Assembly: GCA_033032865.1 (NCBI GenBank)
Contig: JAWHQI010000004.1
Location: 21,124,001 to 21,188,000 of the forward strand
DNA: 64,000 nucleotides
Direction of reading: 5' to 3'
Source of the DNA: Dactylorhiza incarnata
Taxonomy: Eukaryota > Streptophyta > Magnoliopsida > Asparagales > Orchidaceae
In this document: piece by piece, positions 31,477-45,618 of the stretch
Layout: each line of letters starts with the position of its first letter
Position numbering within the stretch: position 1 is the stretch's first letter
The notes under the pieces: model-generated
What the model saw: the letters and a program-made list of their open reading frames with translations, nothing else
Told to the model about the DNA's origin: nothing
Databases searched by the model: none
Translations under genes and position numbers: made by a program

Positions 31477-34400
31477 GCAAAAATCAAACATACAAATCAA
31501 AAGTTATGGCTGTTAGAAGTTTCGGTGTAATTTGGAGCTAAATTTCGCATTACCGCTGCAACCAGCAATATATCGACAACTAAATGAACTGGAGTGGGTA
31601 AAACTTGTGCTCAAATGAATGTAGTGCTCTGAGCTCATTACAAAAAGGTGTTGTGGGGTAAAATAAAACAACCGCATCAAAAGTTGTTGCTGTTTTAAGT
31701 TTGAGTGTAATTTAGCGCTAAATCTCTCATTTTCACTACAACCCGCATTAAAAATTCTGCCCTATTGAAGTGTTTGTGTCATTTGGAGATAAATCTCATA
31801 TTACAACCATAACTCACTGTATATCAACCTCTGAACAAACTGGAATGGGTTTAAATTGTTCTCTACTTGATTTAGGGCTCTGATCTCATTCCGAAAAGGT
31901 ATTTTGGGCGAAAATCGGAGAACCAGAAAGGTGTTGCATTATTCTCGAATGGGTAAATCTTATTCTTTGTTGGATGGAGAATACGAGCTCTTTCCGAAAA
32001 AGTGTTGTTGGCAAAAATCGAACAATCAGATCAAAAGTTATGGCTGCTTGAAGTTTATGTGTAATTTGGAGTTAAATCCCGCATTACCACTAGAACCCAC
32101 TGTATATCAAACAATAAACAAACTTGAATGGTTATATACTACTCTCCATTGGATGTAGGGCTCTGAACTCATTCTAAAAAGGTATTGTGGGAAAAAATTA
32201 GGCAATTGGATCAAGAGTTGTCTGTTTGAAGTTTATGTGTCATTTGGAGCTAAATCCCACATTATCACTGCATCCCACTATAGATCAACCACTAAACAAA
32301 CTGTAATGGGTAAAACTTGTTGTCCATTGTATGTAGGGCTCTGATCTCATTCCGAAAAGGTGTTGTTTGCAAAAATCAGACAACCGGATCAAAGTTATGG
32401 ATATTTGAAGTTTAGGTGTCAATTGGAGGAAAATCCCTCATTTCCACAACAATCCACTATCCGTCGACCATTAAATGAACTCGATCGAGTAAATCCTATT
32501 CTCCATAGGATGTGTGGCTCTGAGCTCATTCTGAAAATGTGTTTTAGGCAAAATCCAGACAACGGGATCAAAGTTATAGCTGTTTGAAGTTTAGGTGTCA
32601 GTAGGAGCTAAATCCCACATTACCACTACAACTCAATGTATATCGACCACTAAATGAACTAGATTGGGTAAAACTTGATGTCCATTGAATGTAGGGCTCA
32701 GATCTCATTTCGAAGAGGTTTTGTGTGCCAAAATCAGACAACCTAATCAAAAGTTATGGATGTTTCAAGTTTATGTGTCATTTGAAGCTAAATTTTGCAT
32801 TACCAGTGCAACCCGCTATATATCGAAACCTAAATGAACTGCAATGGGTAAAACTTGTGCTTCAATGAATGTAGTGCTCCGAGCTCATTCCTAAAAGATG
32901 TTATGGGGGTAAAATCAGACAACCGGATAAAAACTTATTGATGTATAAAGTTTGAGTGTCATTTGTAGGTAAATCTCTCACTTTCACTACAAACCGCATT
33001 TAATTTTCTTTCATTTTGGAAATTTACGTGTCATTTGGAGCTAAATCTCGCATTACCAGTACAACCCACTGTATATCAACCTCTAAACGAGCTTGAATGT
33101 TTTAAAATTGTTCTCCATTGGATTTAGGGCTCCGATCTCATTCCGAAACGGTATTGTGGGCGAAAATCGGACAACCGGATCAAAAGTTATGGATGTTTGA
33201 AGTTTAGGTCTCCTTTCGAGCTAAATACCTTATTACCAACCAACTGTATATTGACCACTAAACAAACTGGAATGGGTAAAACTTGTTTTCCCTTGGATGT
33301 AGGGCTCCAAGCTCATTCCAAAAAGGTGTTGTGCGCAAAAATCAGACAACCAGATCAAAAGTTATGGCTGTTATAGTTTATGTGTAAAGAGGAGCTAAAT
33401 CCCTCATTACCATTGCAAGCCGCTGTATATTGACCATTAAAATGAGTTGTAATGGTTTAAAATTGTGCTCCATTGGATATATGCCTCCGAGCATATTTCG
33501 AAAAGGTGTTGAGGGCAAAAATCAAACATACAAATCAAAAGTTATGGCTGTTAGAAGTTTAGGTGTAATTTGGAGCTAAATTTCGCATTACCGCTACAAC
33601 CAGCAATATATCGACAACTAAATGAACTGGAGTGGCTAAAACTTGTGCTCTAATGAATGTAGTGATCTGAGCTCGTTACGAAAAGGTGTTGTGGGGTAAA
33701 ATAAAACAACCGCATCAAAAGTTGTTGCTATTTTAAGTTTGAGTGTAATTTAGCGCTAAATCTCTCATTTTCACTACAACCCGCATTAAAAATTCTGCCA
33801 TTTTGAAGTGCATGTGTCATTTGGAGATAAATCTCGTATTACAACCATAACTCACTGTATATTAACCTTTGAACAAGCTGGAATGGGTTTAAATTGTTCT
33901 CTACTGGATTTAGGTCTCTGATCTCATTCCGAAAAGGTATTTTGGGCGAAAATCCGACAACCGGAAAGGTGTTGCCTTATTCTCGAATGGGTAAATCGTA
34001 TTCTCTGTTGGATGGAGAATACGAGCTCTTTCCGAAAAAGTGTTGTTGGCACAAATCGAACAATCAGATCAAAAGTTATGGCTGCTTGAAGTTTATGTGT
34101 AATTTGGAGTTAAATCCTGCATTACAACTGGAACCCACTGTATATCGAGCAATAAACAAACTTGAATGGTTATATACTACTCTACATTGGATGTTGGGCT
34201 CTGAACTCATTCTAAAAAGGTATTGTCGGAAAAAAATTGGGCAATTGGATTAAGAGTTCTCTGTTTGAAGTTTATGTCATTTGGAGCTAAATCCCACATT
34301 ATCACTGCATCCCACTGTAGATCAACCACTAAACAAATAGGAATGGGTAAAACTTGTTGTCCATTGTATGTAGGGCTCTGATCTCATTCTGAAAAGGTGT

Positions 34401-37400
34401 TGTTTGCAAAAATTAGACAACCAGATCAAAGTTATGGATATTTGTAGTTTAGGTGTCAATTGGAGGAAAATCCCTCATTTCCACTACAATCCACTATCCG
34501 TCGACCACTAAATGAACTCGATCTAGTAAATCCTATTCTCCATAGGATGTGTGGCTCTGAGCTCATTCTGAAAAGGTGTTTTGGGCAAAATCCAGACAAC
34601 GGGATCAAAAGTTATAGCGGTTTGAAGTTTAGGTGTCAGTAGGAGCTAAATCCCACATTACCACTGCAACTCAATGTATATCGACCACTAAATGAACTAG
34701 ATTGGGTAAAACTTGATATCCATTGAATGTAGGGCTCAGATCTCATTTCGAAGAGGTTTTGTGTGCAAACATCAGACAACCTAATCAAAAGTTATGGATG
34801 TTTCAAGTTTAGGTGTCATTTGAAGCTAAATTTTGCATTACCAGTGCAACCCGCTATATATCGATAACCAAATGAACTGCAATGGGTAAAACTTGTGCTT
34901 CAATGAGTGTACTGCTCCGAGCACATTCCTAAAAGATGTTATGGGGGTAAAATCAGACAACCGGATCAAAACTTATTGCTGTATAAAGTTTGAGTGTCAT
35001 TTGTAGCTAAATCTCTCACTTTCACTACAAACCGTATTTAAAATTCTTTCATTTTGGAAATTTTCGCGTCATTTGGAGCTAAATCTCGCATTACCAGTAC
35101 AACCCACTGTATATCGACCTCTAAACGAGCTTGAATGTTTTAAAATTGTTCTCCATTGGATATAGGGCTCCGATCTCATTCCGAAACGGTATTGTGGGCG
35201 AAAATCGGACAACCGGATCAAAAGTTATGGATGTTTGAAGTTTAGGTCTCCTTTTGAGCTAAATACCTTATTACCAACCAACTGTATATTGACCACTAAA
35301 CAAACTGGAATGGGTAAAACTTGTTTTCCATTGGATGTAGGGCTCCAATCTCATTCCAAAAAGGTGTTGTGCGCAAAAATCAGACAACCAGATCAAAAGT
35401 TATGGCTGTTACACTTTATGTGTCAATCGGAGCTAAATCCCTCATTACCATTGCAAGCCGCTGTATATTGACCATTAAAATGAGTTGTAATGGTTTAAAA
35501 ATGTGCTCCATTGGATGTATGCCTTCGAGCATATTCCGAAAAGGTGTTGTGGGCAAAAATCAAACATACAAATCAAAAGTTATGGCTATTAGAAGTTTAG
35601 GTGTAATTTGAAGCTAAATTTCACATTACCGCTACAACCAGCAATATATCGAAATTAAATGAACTGGAGTGGGTAAAACTTGTGCTCTAATGAATGTAGT
35701 GCTCTGAGCTCATTAAGAAAAGGTGTTGTGGGGTAAAATAAGACAACCGCATCAAAAGTTGTTGCTGTTTTAAGTTTGAGTGTAATTTATCGCTAAATCT
35801 CTCATTTTCACTACAACCCGCATTAAAAATTCTACCATTTTGAAGTGTATGTGTCATTTGGAGATAAATCTCGTATTATAACCATAACTCACTGTATATC
35901 GACCTCTGAACAAGCTGGAATGGGTTTAAATTATTCTCCACTGAATTTAGGGCTCCGATCTCATTCCGAAAAGGTATTTTGGGCGAAAATTGGACAACCG
36001 GAAAGGTGTTGCCTTATTCTCGAATGGGTAAATCTTATTCTCCATTCGATGGAGAATACGAGTTCTTTCCGAAAAAGTGTTGTTGGCAAAAATCGAACAA
36101 TCAGATCAAAAGTTATGGCTGCTTGAAGTTTATGTGTAATTTGGAGTTAAATCCCGCATTACCACTGGAACCCACTGTATATCAAACAATAAACAATCTT
36201 GAATGATTATATCCCACTCTCCATTGGATGTAGGGCTCTGAACTCATTCTAAAAAGGCATTGTGGGCAAAAATTGGGCAATTGGATCAAGAGTTGTCTGT
36301 TTGAAGTTTATGTGTCATTTGGAGCTAAATCCCACATTATCACTGCATCCCACTGTAGATCAACCACTAAACAAACTAGAATCGGTAAAACTTGTTGTCC
36401 ATTGTATGTAGGGCTCTGATCTCATTCTTAAAAGGTGTTGTTTGCAAAAATCAGACAACCGGATCAAAGTTATGGATATTTGAAGTTTAGGTGTCAATTG
36501 GAGGAAAATCCCTCATTTCCACTGCAATCCACTATCCGTCGACCACTAATTGAACTCGATCGAGTAAATCCTATTCTCCGTAGGATGTGTGGCTCTGAGC
36601 TCATTATGAAAATGTGATTTGGGCAAAATCCAGACAACGGGATCAAAGTTATAGTTGTTTGAAGTTTAGGTGTCAGTAGGAGCTAAATCTCACATTACCA
36701 CTGCAACTCAATGTATATCGACCACTAAATGAACTAGATTGGGTAAAACTTGATGTCCATTGAATGTAGGGCTCAGATCTCATTTCGAAGAGGTTTTGGG
36801 AGCAAAAATCAGACAACCTAATCAAAAGTTATGGATGTTTCAAGTTTAGGTGTCATTTGAAGCTAAATTTTGCATTACCAGTGCAACCCGCTATATATCG
36901 ACAACTAAATGAACTGCAATGGGTAAAACTTGTGCTTCAATGAATGTAGTGCTCCGAGCTCATTCCTAAAAGATGTTATGGGTGTAAAATCAGACAACCG
37001 GATCAAAACTTATTGCTGTATAAAGTTTGAGTATCATTTGTAGCTAAATCTCTCACTTTCACTACAAACCGCATTTAAAATTCTTTCATTTTGGAAATTT
37101 ACGTGTCATTTGGAGCTAAATCTCGCATTACCAGTACAACCTACTGTATATCGACCTCTAAACGAGCTTGAATGTTTTAAAATTGTTCTCCATTGGATTT
37201 AGTGCTCCGATCTCATTCCGAAACGGTATTGTGGGCGAAAATCGGACAAACAGATCAAAAGGTATGGATGTTTGAAGTTTAGGTCTCCTTTCGAGCTAAA
37301 TACCTTATTACCAACCAACTGTATATTGACCACTAAACAAACTGGAATGGGTAAAACTTGTTTTCCATTGGATGTAGGGCTCCAAGCTCAATCCAAAAAG

Positions 37401-37955
37401 GTGTTGTGCGCAAAAATCAGACAACCAGATCGAAAGTTATGGCTGTTACAGTTTATATGTCAAGAGGAGCTAAATCTCTCATTACCATTGCAAGCCGCTG
37501 TATATTGACCATTAAAATGAGTTGTAATGGTTTAAAATTGTGCTCCATAGGATGTATGCCTCCGTGCATATTCCGAAAAAGTGTTGTGGGCAAAAATCAA
37601 ACATACAAATCAAAAGTTATGGCTGTTAGTAGTGTAGGTGTAATTCAGAGCTAAATTTAGCATTACCGCTACAACCAGCAATATAGCGACAACTAAATGA
37701 ACTAGAGTGGGTAAATCTTATGCTCTAATGAATGTAGTCCTCTGATCTCATTACGAAAAGGTGTTGTGGGGTAAAATAAGACAACCGCATCAAAAGTTGT
37801 TGTTGTTTTAAGTTTGAGTGTAATTTATCGCTAAATCTCTCATTTTCACTACAACTCGCATTAAAAATTCTGCCATTTTGAAGTCTATGTGTCATTTGGA
37901 GATAAATCTCATATTACAACCATAACTCACTGTATATCGACCTCTGAACAAGCTG

Positions 37956-39994
37956 GAATGGGTTTAAATTGTTCTCCACTGGATTTAGAGCTCCGATCTC
38001 ATTCCGAAAAGGTATTTTGGGCGAAAATCGGACAACCGGAAAGGTGTTGCCTTATTCTCGAATGAGTAAATCTTATTCTCTGTTGGATGGAGAATACGAG
38101 CTCTTTCCGAAAAAGTGTTGTTGGCAAAAATCGAACAATCAGATCAAAAGTTATGCCTGCTTGAAGTTTATGTGTAATTTGGAGTTAAATCCCGCATTAC
38201 CACTGGAACCCACTGTATATCGAACAATAAACAAACTTAAATGGTTATATCCTACTCTCCATTGGATGTAGGGCTCTGAACTCATTTTAAAAAGGTATTG
38301 TGGGCAAAAATTAGGCAACTGGATCAAGAGTTGTCTGTTTGAAGTTTATGTGTCATTTGGAGCTAAATCCCACATTATCACTGCATCCCACTGTAGATCA
38401 ACCACTAAACAAACTGGAATGGGTAAAACTTGTTGTCCATTGTATGTAGGGCTCTGATCTCATTCCAAAAAGGTGTTGTTTGCAAAAATCAGACAACCGG
38501 ATCAAAGTTATGGATATTTGAAGTTTAGGTGTCAATTGGAGGAAAATCCCTCATTTCCACTGCAATCCACTATCCGTCGACCACTAAATGAACTCGATCG
38601 AGTAAATCCTATTCTCCATAGGATGTGTGGCTCTGAGCTCATTCTGAAAATGTGTTTTGGGCAAAATCCAGACAACGGGATCAAAGTTATAGCTGTTTGA
38701 AGTTTAGGTGTCAGTAGGAGCTAAATCCCACATTACCACTGCAACTCAATGTATATCGACCACTAAATGAACTAGATTGGATAAAACTTGATGTCCATTG
38801 AATGTAGGGCTCAGATCTCATTTCGAAGAGGTTTTGTGTGCCAAAATCAGGCAACCAAATCAAAAGTTATGGATGTTTCAAGTTTAGGTGTCATTTGAAG
38901 CTAAATTTTGTATTACCAGTGCAACCCGCTATATATCGAAACCTAAATGAACTGCAATGGGTAAAACTTGTGCTTCAATGAATGTAGTGCTCCGAGCTCA
39001 TTCCTAAAAGATGTTATGGGGGTAAAATCAGACAACCAGATCAAAACTTATTGCTGTATAAAGTTTGAGTGTCATTTGTAGCTAAATCTCTCACTTTCAC
39101 TACAAACCACATTTAAAATTCTTTCATTTTGGAAATTTATGTGTCATTTGGAGCTAAATCTCGCATTACCAGTACAACCCACTGTATATCGACCTCTAAA
39201 CGAGCTTGAATGTTTTAAAATTGTTCTCCATTGGATTTAGGGCTCCGATCTCATTCCGAAACGGTATTGTGGGCAAAAATCGGACAACCGGATCAAAAGT
39301 TATGGAAGTTTGAAGTTTAGGTCTCCTTTCGAGCTAAATACCTTATTACCAACCAATTATATATTGACCACTAAACAAACTGGAATGGGTAAAACTTATT
39401 TTCCATTGGATGTAGGGCTCCAAGCTCATTCCAAAAAGGTGTTGTGCGCAAAAATCAGACAACCAGATCAAAAGTTATGGCTATTACAGTTTATGTGTCA
39501 ATGGGAGCTAAATCCCTCATTACCATTGCAATCCGCTGTATATTGACCATTAAAATGAATTGTAATGGTTTAAAATTGTGCTCCATTGGATGTATGCCTC
39601 CGAGCATATTCTGAAAAGGTGTTGTGGGCAAATATCAAACATACAAATCAAAAGTTATGGCTGTTAGAAGTTTTGATGTAATTTGGAGCTAAATTTCGCA
39701 TTACCACCACAACCAGCAATATATCGACAACAAAATGAACTAGAGTGGGTAAAAATTGTGCTCTAATGAATGTAGTGCTCTGAGCTCATTACGAAAAGGT
39801 GTTGTGGGGGTAAAATAAGACAACCGCATCAAAAGTTGTTGGTGTTTTAAGTTTGAGTGTAATTTATCGCTAAATCTCTCATTTTCAATACAACCCGCTT
39901 TAAAAATTCTATCATTTTGAAGTGTATGTGTCATTTGGAGATAAATCTCATATTACAACCATAACTCACTGTATATCGACCTCTAAACAAGCTG
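37956..39994. repeat. Reference higher-order unit (2,039 bp, eleven blocks)
   Basis: One unit divided at the GAATGGGTAAAA-like start: m1 37956-38059 (104 bp, truncated), m2 38060-38238 (179), m3 38239-38416 (178), m4 38417-38595 (179), m5 38596-38774 (179), m6 38775-38954 (180), m7 38955-39207 (253), m8 39208-39382 (175), m9 39383-39562 (180), m10 39563-39742 (180), m11 39743-39994 (252). The long blocks m7 and m11 carry the same extra 74 bp or so, a partial repeat of the GTGTCATTTGNAGCTAAATCTC region. Blocks differ strongly from one another but each is almost the same in all units. Confidence 0.92.
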
Positions 39995-42900
39995 GAATGA
40001 GTTTAAATTGTTCTCCACTGGATTTAGGGCTCCGATCTCATTCCGAAAAGGTATTTTGGGCGAAAATCAGACAACCGAAAAGTTGTTGCCTTATTCTCGA
40101 ATGGGTAAATCTTATTCTCTGTTGGATGGAGATTACGAGCTCTTTCCGAAAAAGAGTTGTTGGCAAAAATCGAACAATCAGATCAAAAGTTATGGCTGCT
40201 TGAAGTTTATGTGTAATTTGGAGTTAAATCCCGCATTACGACTGGAACCCACTGTATATCGAACAATAAAAAAACTTGAATGGTTATATCCTACTCTCCA
40301 TTGGATGTTGGACTCTGAACTCATTCTAAAAAGGTATTGTGGGCAAAAATTGGGCAATTGGATTAAGAGTTGTCTGTTTGAAGTTTATGTGTCATTTGGA
40401 GCTAAATCCCACATTATCACTGCATCCCACTGTAGATCAACCACTAAACAAACTGGAATGGGTAAAACATGTTGTCCATTGTATGTAGGGCTCTGATCTC
40501 ATTCGGAAAAGGTGTTGTTTGCAAAAATCAGACAACCGGATCAATGTTATGGATATTTGAAGTTTAGGTGTCAATTGGAGGAAAATCCCTCATTTCCACT
40601 GCAATCCACTATCCGTCGACCACTAAATGAACTCGATCGAGTAAATCCTATTCTCCATAGGATGTGTGGCTCTGAGCTCATTCTGAAAAGGTGTTTTGGG
40701 CAAAATGCAGACAACGGGATCAAAAGTTATAGCTGTTTGAAGTTTAGGTGTCAGTAGGAGCTAAATCCCACATTACCACTGCAACTCAATGTATATCGAC
40801 AACTAAATGAACTAGATTGGGTAAAACTTTATGTCCATGGAATGTAGGGCCCAGATCTCATTTCGAAGAGGTTTTGTGTGCAAAAGTCAGACAGCCTAAT
40901 CAAAAGTTATGGATGTTTCAAGTTTAGGTGTCATTTGAAGCTAAATTTTGCATTACCAGTGCAACCAGCTATATATCGACAACTAAATGAACTGCAATGG
41001 CTAAAACTTGTGCTTCAATGAATGTAGTGCTCAGAGCTCATTCCTAAAAGATGTTAGGGGGTAAAATCAGATAACCGGATCAAAACTTATTGCTATATAA
41101 TGTTTGAGTGTCATTTGTAGCTAAATCTCTCACTTTCACTACAAACCGCATTTAAAATTCTTTCATTTTGGAAATTTACTTGTCATTTGGAGCTAAATCT
41201 CGCATTACCAGTACAACCCACTGTATATCGACCTCTAAACGAGCTTGATGTTTTGAAATTGTTCTCCATTGGATTTAGGGCTCCGATCTCATTCCGAAAC
41301 GGTATTGTGGGCGAAAATCGGACAACCGGATCAAAAGTTATGGATGTTTGAAGTTTAGGTCTCCTTTCGAGCTAAATACCTTATTACCAACCAACTGTAT
41401 ATTGACCACTAAACAAACTGGAATGGGTAAAACTTGTTTTCCATTGGATGTAGGGCTTCAAGCTCATTCCAAAAAGGTGTTGTGCACAAAAATCAGACAA
41501 CTAGATCAAAAGTTATGGTTGTTACAGTTTGTGTAGAGAGGGGCTAAATTCCTCATTACCATTGCACGCCGCTGTATATTGACCATTAAAATGAGTTGTA
41601 ATGGTTTAAAATTGTGCTCCATTTGATGTATGCCTCCGAGCATATTCCGAAAAGGTGTTGTGGGCAAAAATCAAACATACAAATCAAAAGTTATGGCTGT
41701 TAGAAGTTTAGGTGTAATTTGGAGCTAAATTTCGCATTACCGCTACAGCCAGCAATATATCAACAACTAAATGAACTGGAGTGGGTAAAACTTGTGCTCT
41801 AATGAATGTAGTGCTCCGAGCTCATTACGAAAAGGTGTTGTGGGGTAAAATAAGACAACTGCATCAAAAGTTGTTGCTGTTTTAAGTTTGGGTGTAATTT
41901 ATCGCTAAATCTTTCATTTTCACTACAACCCGCATTAAAAATTCTGCTATTTTGTAGTGTATGTGTTATTTGGAGATAAATCTCATATTACAACCATAAC
42001 TCACTGTATATCGACCTCTGAACAAGCTGGAATGTGTTTAAATTGTTCTCAACTGGATTTAGGGCTCCGATCTCATTCCGAAAAGGTATTTTAGGCGAAA
42101 ATCGGACAACCGGAAAGGTGTTGCCTTATTCTCGAAGGGGTAAATCTTATTCTCGGTTGGATGGAGAATACGAACTCTTTCCGAAAATGTGTTGTTGGCA
42201 AAAATCGAACAATCAGATCAAAAGTTATGGCTGCTTGAAATTTATGTGTAATTTGGAGTTTAATCCCGCATTACCACTGGAACCCACTGTATATCGAACA
42301 ATAAACAAACTTGAATGGTTATATCCTACTCTCCATTGGATGTAGGGCTCTGAAGTCATTCTAAAAAGGTATTGTGGGCAAAAATTGGGCAATTGGATCA
42401 AGAGTTGTCTGTTTGAAGTTTATGTGTCATTTGGAGCTAAATCCCACATTATCACTGCATCCCACTGTAGATCAACCACTAAACAAACTGGAATGGGTAA
42501 AACTTGTTGTCCATTGTATGTAGGGCTCTGATCTCATTTCGAAAAGGTGTAGTTTGCAAAAATCAGACAACCGGATCAAAGTTATAGATATTTGAAGTTT
42601 AGGTGTCAATTGGAGGAAAATCCCTAATTTCCATTGCAATCCACTATCTGTCGACCACTAAATGAACTCGATCGAGGAAATTCTATTCTCCATAGGATGT
42701 GTGGCTCTGAGCTCATTCTGAAAAGGTGTTTTGGACAAAATCCAGACAACCGGATCAAAAGTTATAGCTGTTTGAAGTTTAGGTGTCAGTAGGAGCTAAA
42801 TCCCACATTACCACTGCAACTCAATGTATATCGACCACTAAATGAACTAGATTGGCTAAAACTTGATGTCCATTGAATGTAGGGCTCAGATCTCATTTCG

Positions 42901-45518
42901 AAAAGGTTTTGTGTGCAAAAATCAGACAACCTAATCAAAAGTTATGGATGTTACAAGTTTAGGTGTCATTTCAAACTAAATTTTGCATTACCACTGCAAC
43001 CCGCTATATATCGACAACTAAATGAACTGCAATGGGTAAAACTTGTGCTTCAATGAATGTACTGCTCCGAGCTCATTCCTAAAAGATGTTATGGGGGTAA
43101 AATCAGACAACCGGATCAAAACTTATTGTTGTATAAAGTTTGAGTGTCATTTGTAGCTAAATCTCTCACTTTCACTACAAACCGCATTTAAAATTCTTTC
43201 ATTTTGAAAATTTACGTGTCATTTGGAGCTGAATCTCGCATTACCAGTACAACCCACTGTATATCGACCTCTAAATGAGCTTGAATGTTTTAAAATTGTT
43301 CTCCATTGGATTTAGGGCTCCGATCTCATTCCGAAACGGTATTGTGGGCGAAAATCGGACAACCGGATCAAAAGTTATGGATGTTTGAAGTTTAGGTCTC
43401 CTTTCGAGCTAAATACCTTATTACCAACCAACTATATATTGACCACTAAACAAACTGGAATTAGTAAAACTTGTTTTCCATTATATGTAGGGCTCCAAGC
43501 TCATTCCAAAAAGGTGTTGTGCGCAAAAATCAGACAACCAAATCTAAAGCTATGGCTGTTACAGTTTATGTGTCGAGAGGAGCTAAATCCCTCATTACCA
43601 TTGCAAGCCGCTGTATATTAACCATTAAAATGAGTTGTAATGGTTTAAAATTGTGCTCCATTGGATGTATGCCTCCGAGCATATTCCGAAAAGGTATTGT
43701 GGGCAAAAATCAAACATACAAATCAAAAGTTATGGTTGTTAGAAGTTTAGGTGTAATTTGGAGCTAAATTTCGCATTACCGCTACTGCCAGCAATATATC
43801 AACAACTAAATGAACTGGAGTGGGTAAAACTTGTGCTCTAATGAATGTAGTGCTCTGAGCTCATTACGAAAAGGTGTTGTGGGGTAAAATAAGACAACCG
43901 AATCAAAAGTTGTTGCTGTTTTAAGTTTGGGTGTAATTTATCGCTAAATCTCTCATTTTCACTACAACCCGCATTAAAAATTCTGCCATTTTGAAGTGTA
44001 TGTGTCATTTGGAGATAAATCTCATATTACAACCATAACTCTCTGTATATCGACCTCTGAACAAGCTGGAATGTGTTTAAATTGTTCTCAACTGGATTTA
44101 AGGCTCCGATCTCATTCCGAAAAGGTATTTTGGGCGAAAATCGGACAACCGGAAAGGTGTTGCCTTATTCTCGAATGGGTAAATCTTATTCTCTGTTGGA
44201 TGGAGAATACGAGCTCTTTTCGAAAATGTGTTGTTGGCAAAAATCGAACAATCAGATCAAAAGTTATGGCTTCTTGAAATTTATGTGTAATTTGGAGTTA
44301 AATCCCGCATTACCACTGGAACCCACTGTATATTGAACAATAAACAAACTTGAATGGTTATATCCTACTCTCCATTAGATGTAGGGATCTGAAGTCATTC
44401 TAAAAAGGTATTGTGGGCAAAAATTGGGCAATTGGATCAAGAGTTATCTATTTGAAGTTTATGTGTCATTTGGAGCTAAATCCCACATTATCACTGCATC
44501 CCACTGTAGATCAACCACTAAACAAACTGGAATGGGTAAAACTTATTGTCCATTGTATGTAGGGCTCTGATCTCATTTTGAAAAGGTGTTGTTTGCAAAA
44601 ATCAGACAACCGGATCAAAGTTATGGATATTTGAAGTTTAGGTGTCAATTGGAGGAAAATCCCTCATTTCCACTGCAATCCACTATCCGTCGACCACTAA
44701 ATGAACTCGATCGAGTAAATCCTATTCTCCATAGGATGTGTGGCTCTGAGCTCATTCTGAAAAGGTGTTTTGGGCAAAATCCAGACAACGGGATCAAAAG
44801 TTATAGCTGTTTGAAGTTTAGGTGTCAGTAGGAGCTAAATCCCACATTACCACTGCAACTCAATGTATATCGACCACTAAATGAACTAGATTGGGTAAAA
44901 CATGATGTCCATTGAATGTAGGGCTCAGATCTCATTTCGAAGAGGTTTTGTGTGCAAAAATCAGACAACCTAATCAAAAGTTATGGATGTTACAAGTTTA
45001 GGTGTCATTTGAAGCTAAATTTTGCATTACCAGTGCAACCCGCTATATATCGACAACTAAATGAACTGCAATGGGTAAAACTTGTGCTTCAATGAATGTA
45101 GTACTCCGAGCTCATTCCTACAAGATGTTATGGGGGTAAAATCAGACAATCGGATCAAAACTTATTGCTGTATAAAGTTTGAGTGTCATTTGTAGCTAAA
45201 TCTCTAACTTTCACTAAAAACCGCATTTTAAATTCTTTCATTTTAGAAATTTACGTGTCATTTGGAGCTAAATCTCGCATTACAAGTACAACCCACTGTA
45301 TATCGACCTCTAAACGAGCTTGAATGTTATAAAATTGTTCTCCATTGGATTTAGGGCTCCGATCTCATTCCGAAACGGTATTGTGGGCGAAAATCGGACA
45401 ACCGGATCAAAAGTTATGGATGTTTGAAGTTTAGGTCTCCTTTCGAGATAAATACCTCATTACCAACCAACTGTATATTGACCACTAAACAAACTGGAAT
45501 GGGTAAAACTTGTTTTCC

Positions 45519-45520
45519 AA
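45519..45520. other. Deletion of about 26 bp in the unit before element B
   Basis: CTTGTTTTCC runs directly into AAAAAGGTGTTGTG, skipping TTGGATGTAGGGCTCCAAGC and what follows in block m9. TTCC borders both ends in intact units, so this is a microhomology deletion. It explains the 2,011-bp spacing across element B. Confidence 0.82.
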
Positions 45521-45613
45521 AAAGGTGTTGTGGGCAAAAATCAGACAACCAGATCAAAAGTTATGGCTGTTACAGTTTATGTGTCAAGAGGAGCTAAATC
45601 CCTCATTACCATT

Positions 45614-45618
45614 GCAAG
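45614..45618. repeat. Target-site duplication of element B, left copy (GCAAG)
   Basis: GCAAG before TGTTTACCC; the partner is 59361-59365. The restored phrase CCATTGCAAGCCGCTGTA is the normal m9 sequence. Confidence 0.95.

Larger units (their letters stand above)
27618..45618. repeat. Satellite array segment II (nearly nine higher-order units)
   Basis: Uninterrupted tandem satellite between A and B. Anchor positions of the short block are 27790, 29826, 31887, 33925, 35962, 38000, 40039, 42074 and 44113, giving spacings 2036, 2061, 2038, 2037, 2038, 2039, 2035 and 2039. The 2061-bp unit has a local insertion near 31446 and the last unit lacks about 26 bp at 45519. Removing A (13,706 bp plus one duplication) gives 2,037 bp between anchors 12042 and 27790, so segments I and II were one array. 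The first five bases are the A target duplication. Units at 42.0 and 44.1 kb share several variants (AATGTGTTTAAATTG, CTGAAGTCATT) and look like the latest duplication. Confidence 0.96.

Noticed and set aside
39241..39260. CENP-B-box-like string ATTCCGAAACGG in block m8
   Set aside because: It matches only part of the box (TTCG....A..CGGG), lacks the leading TTCG, and plants have no proven CENP-B box.
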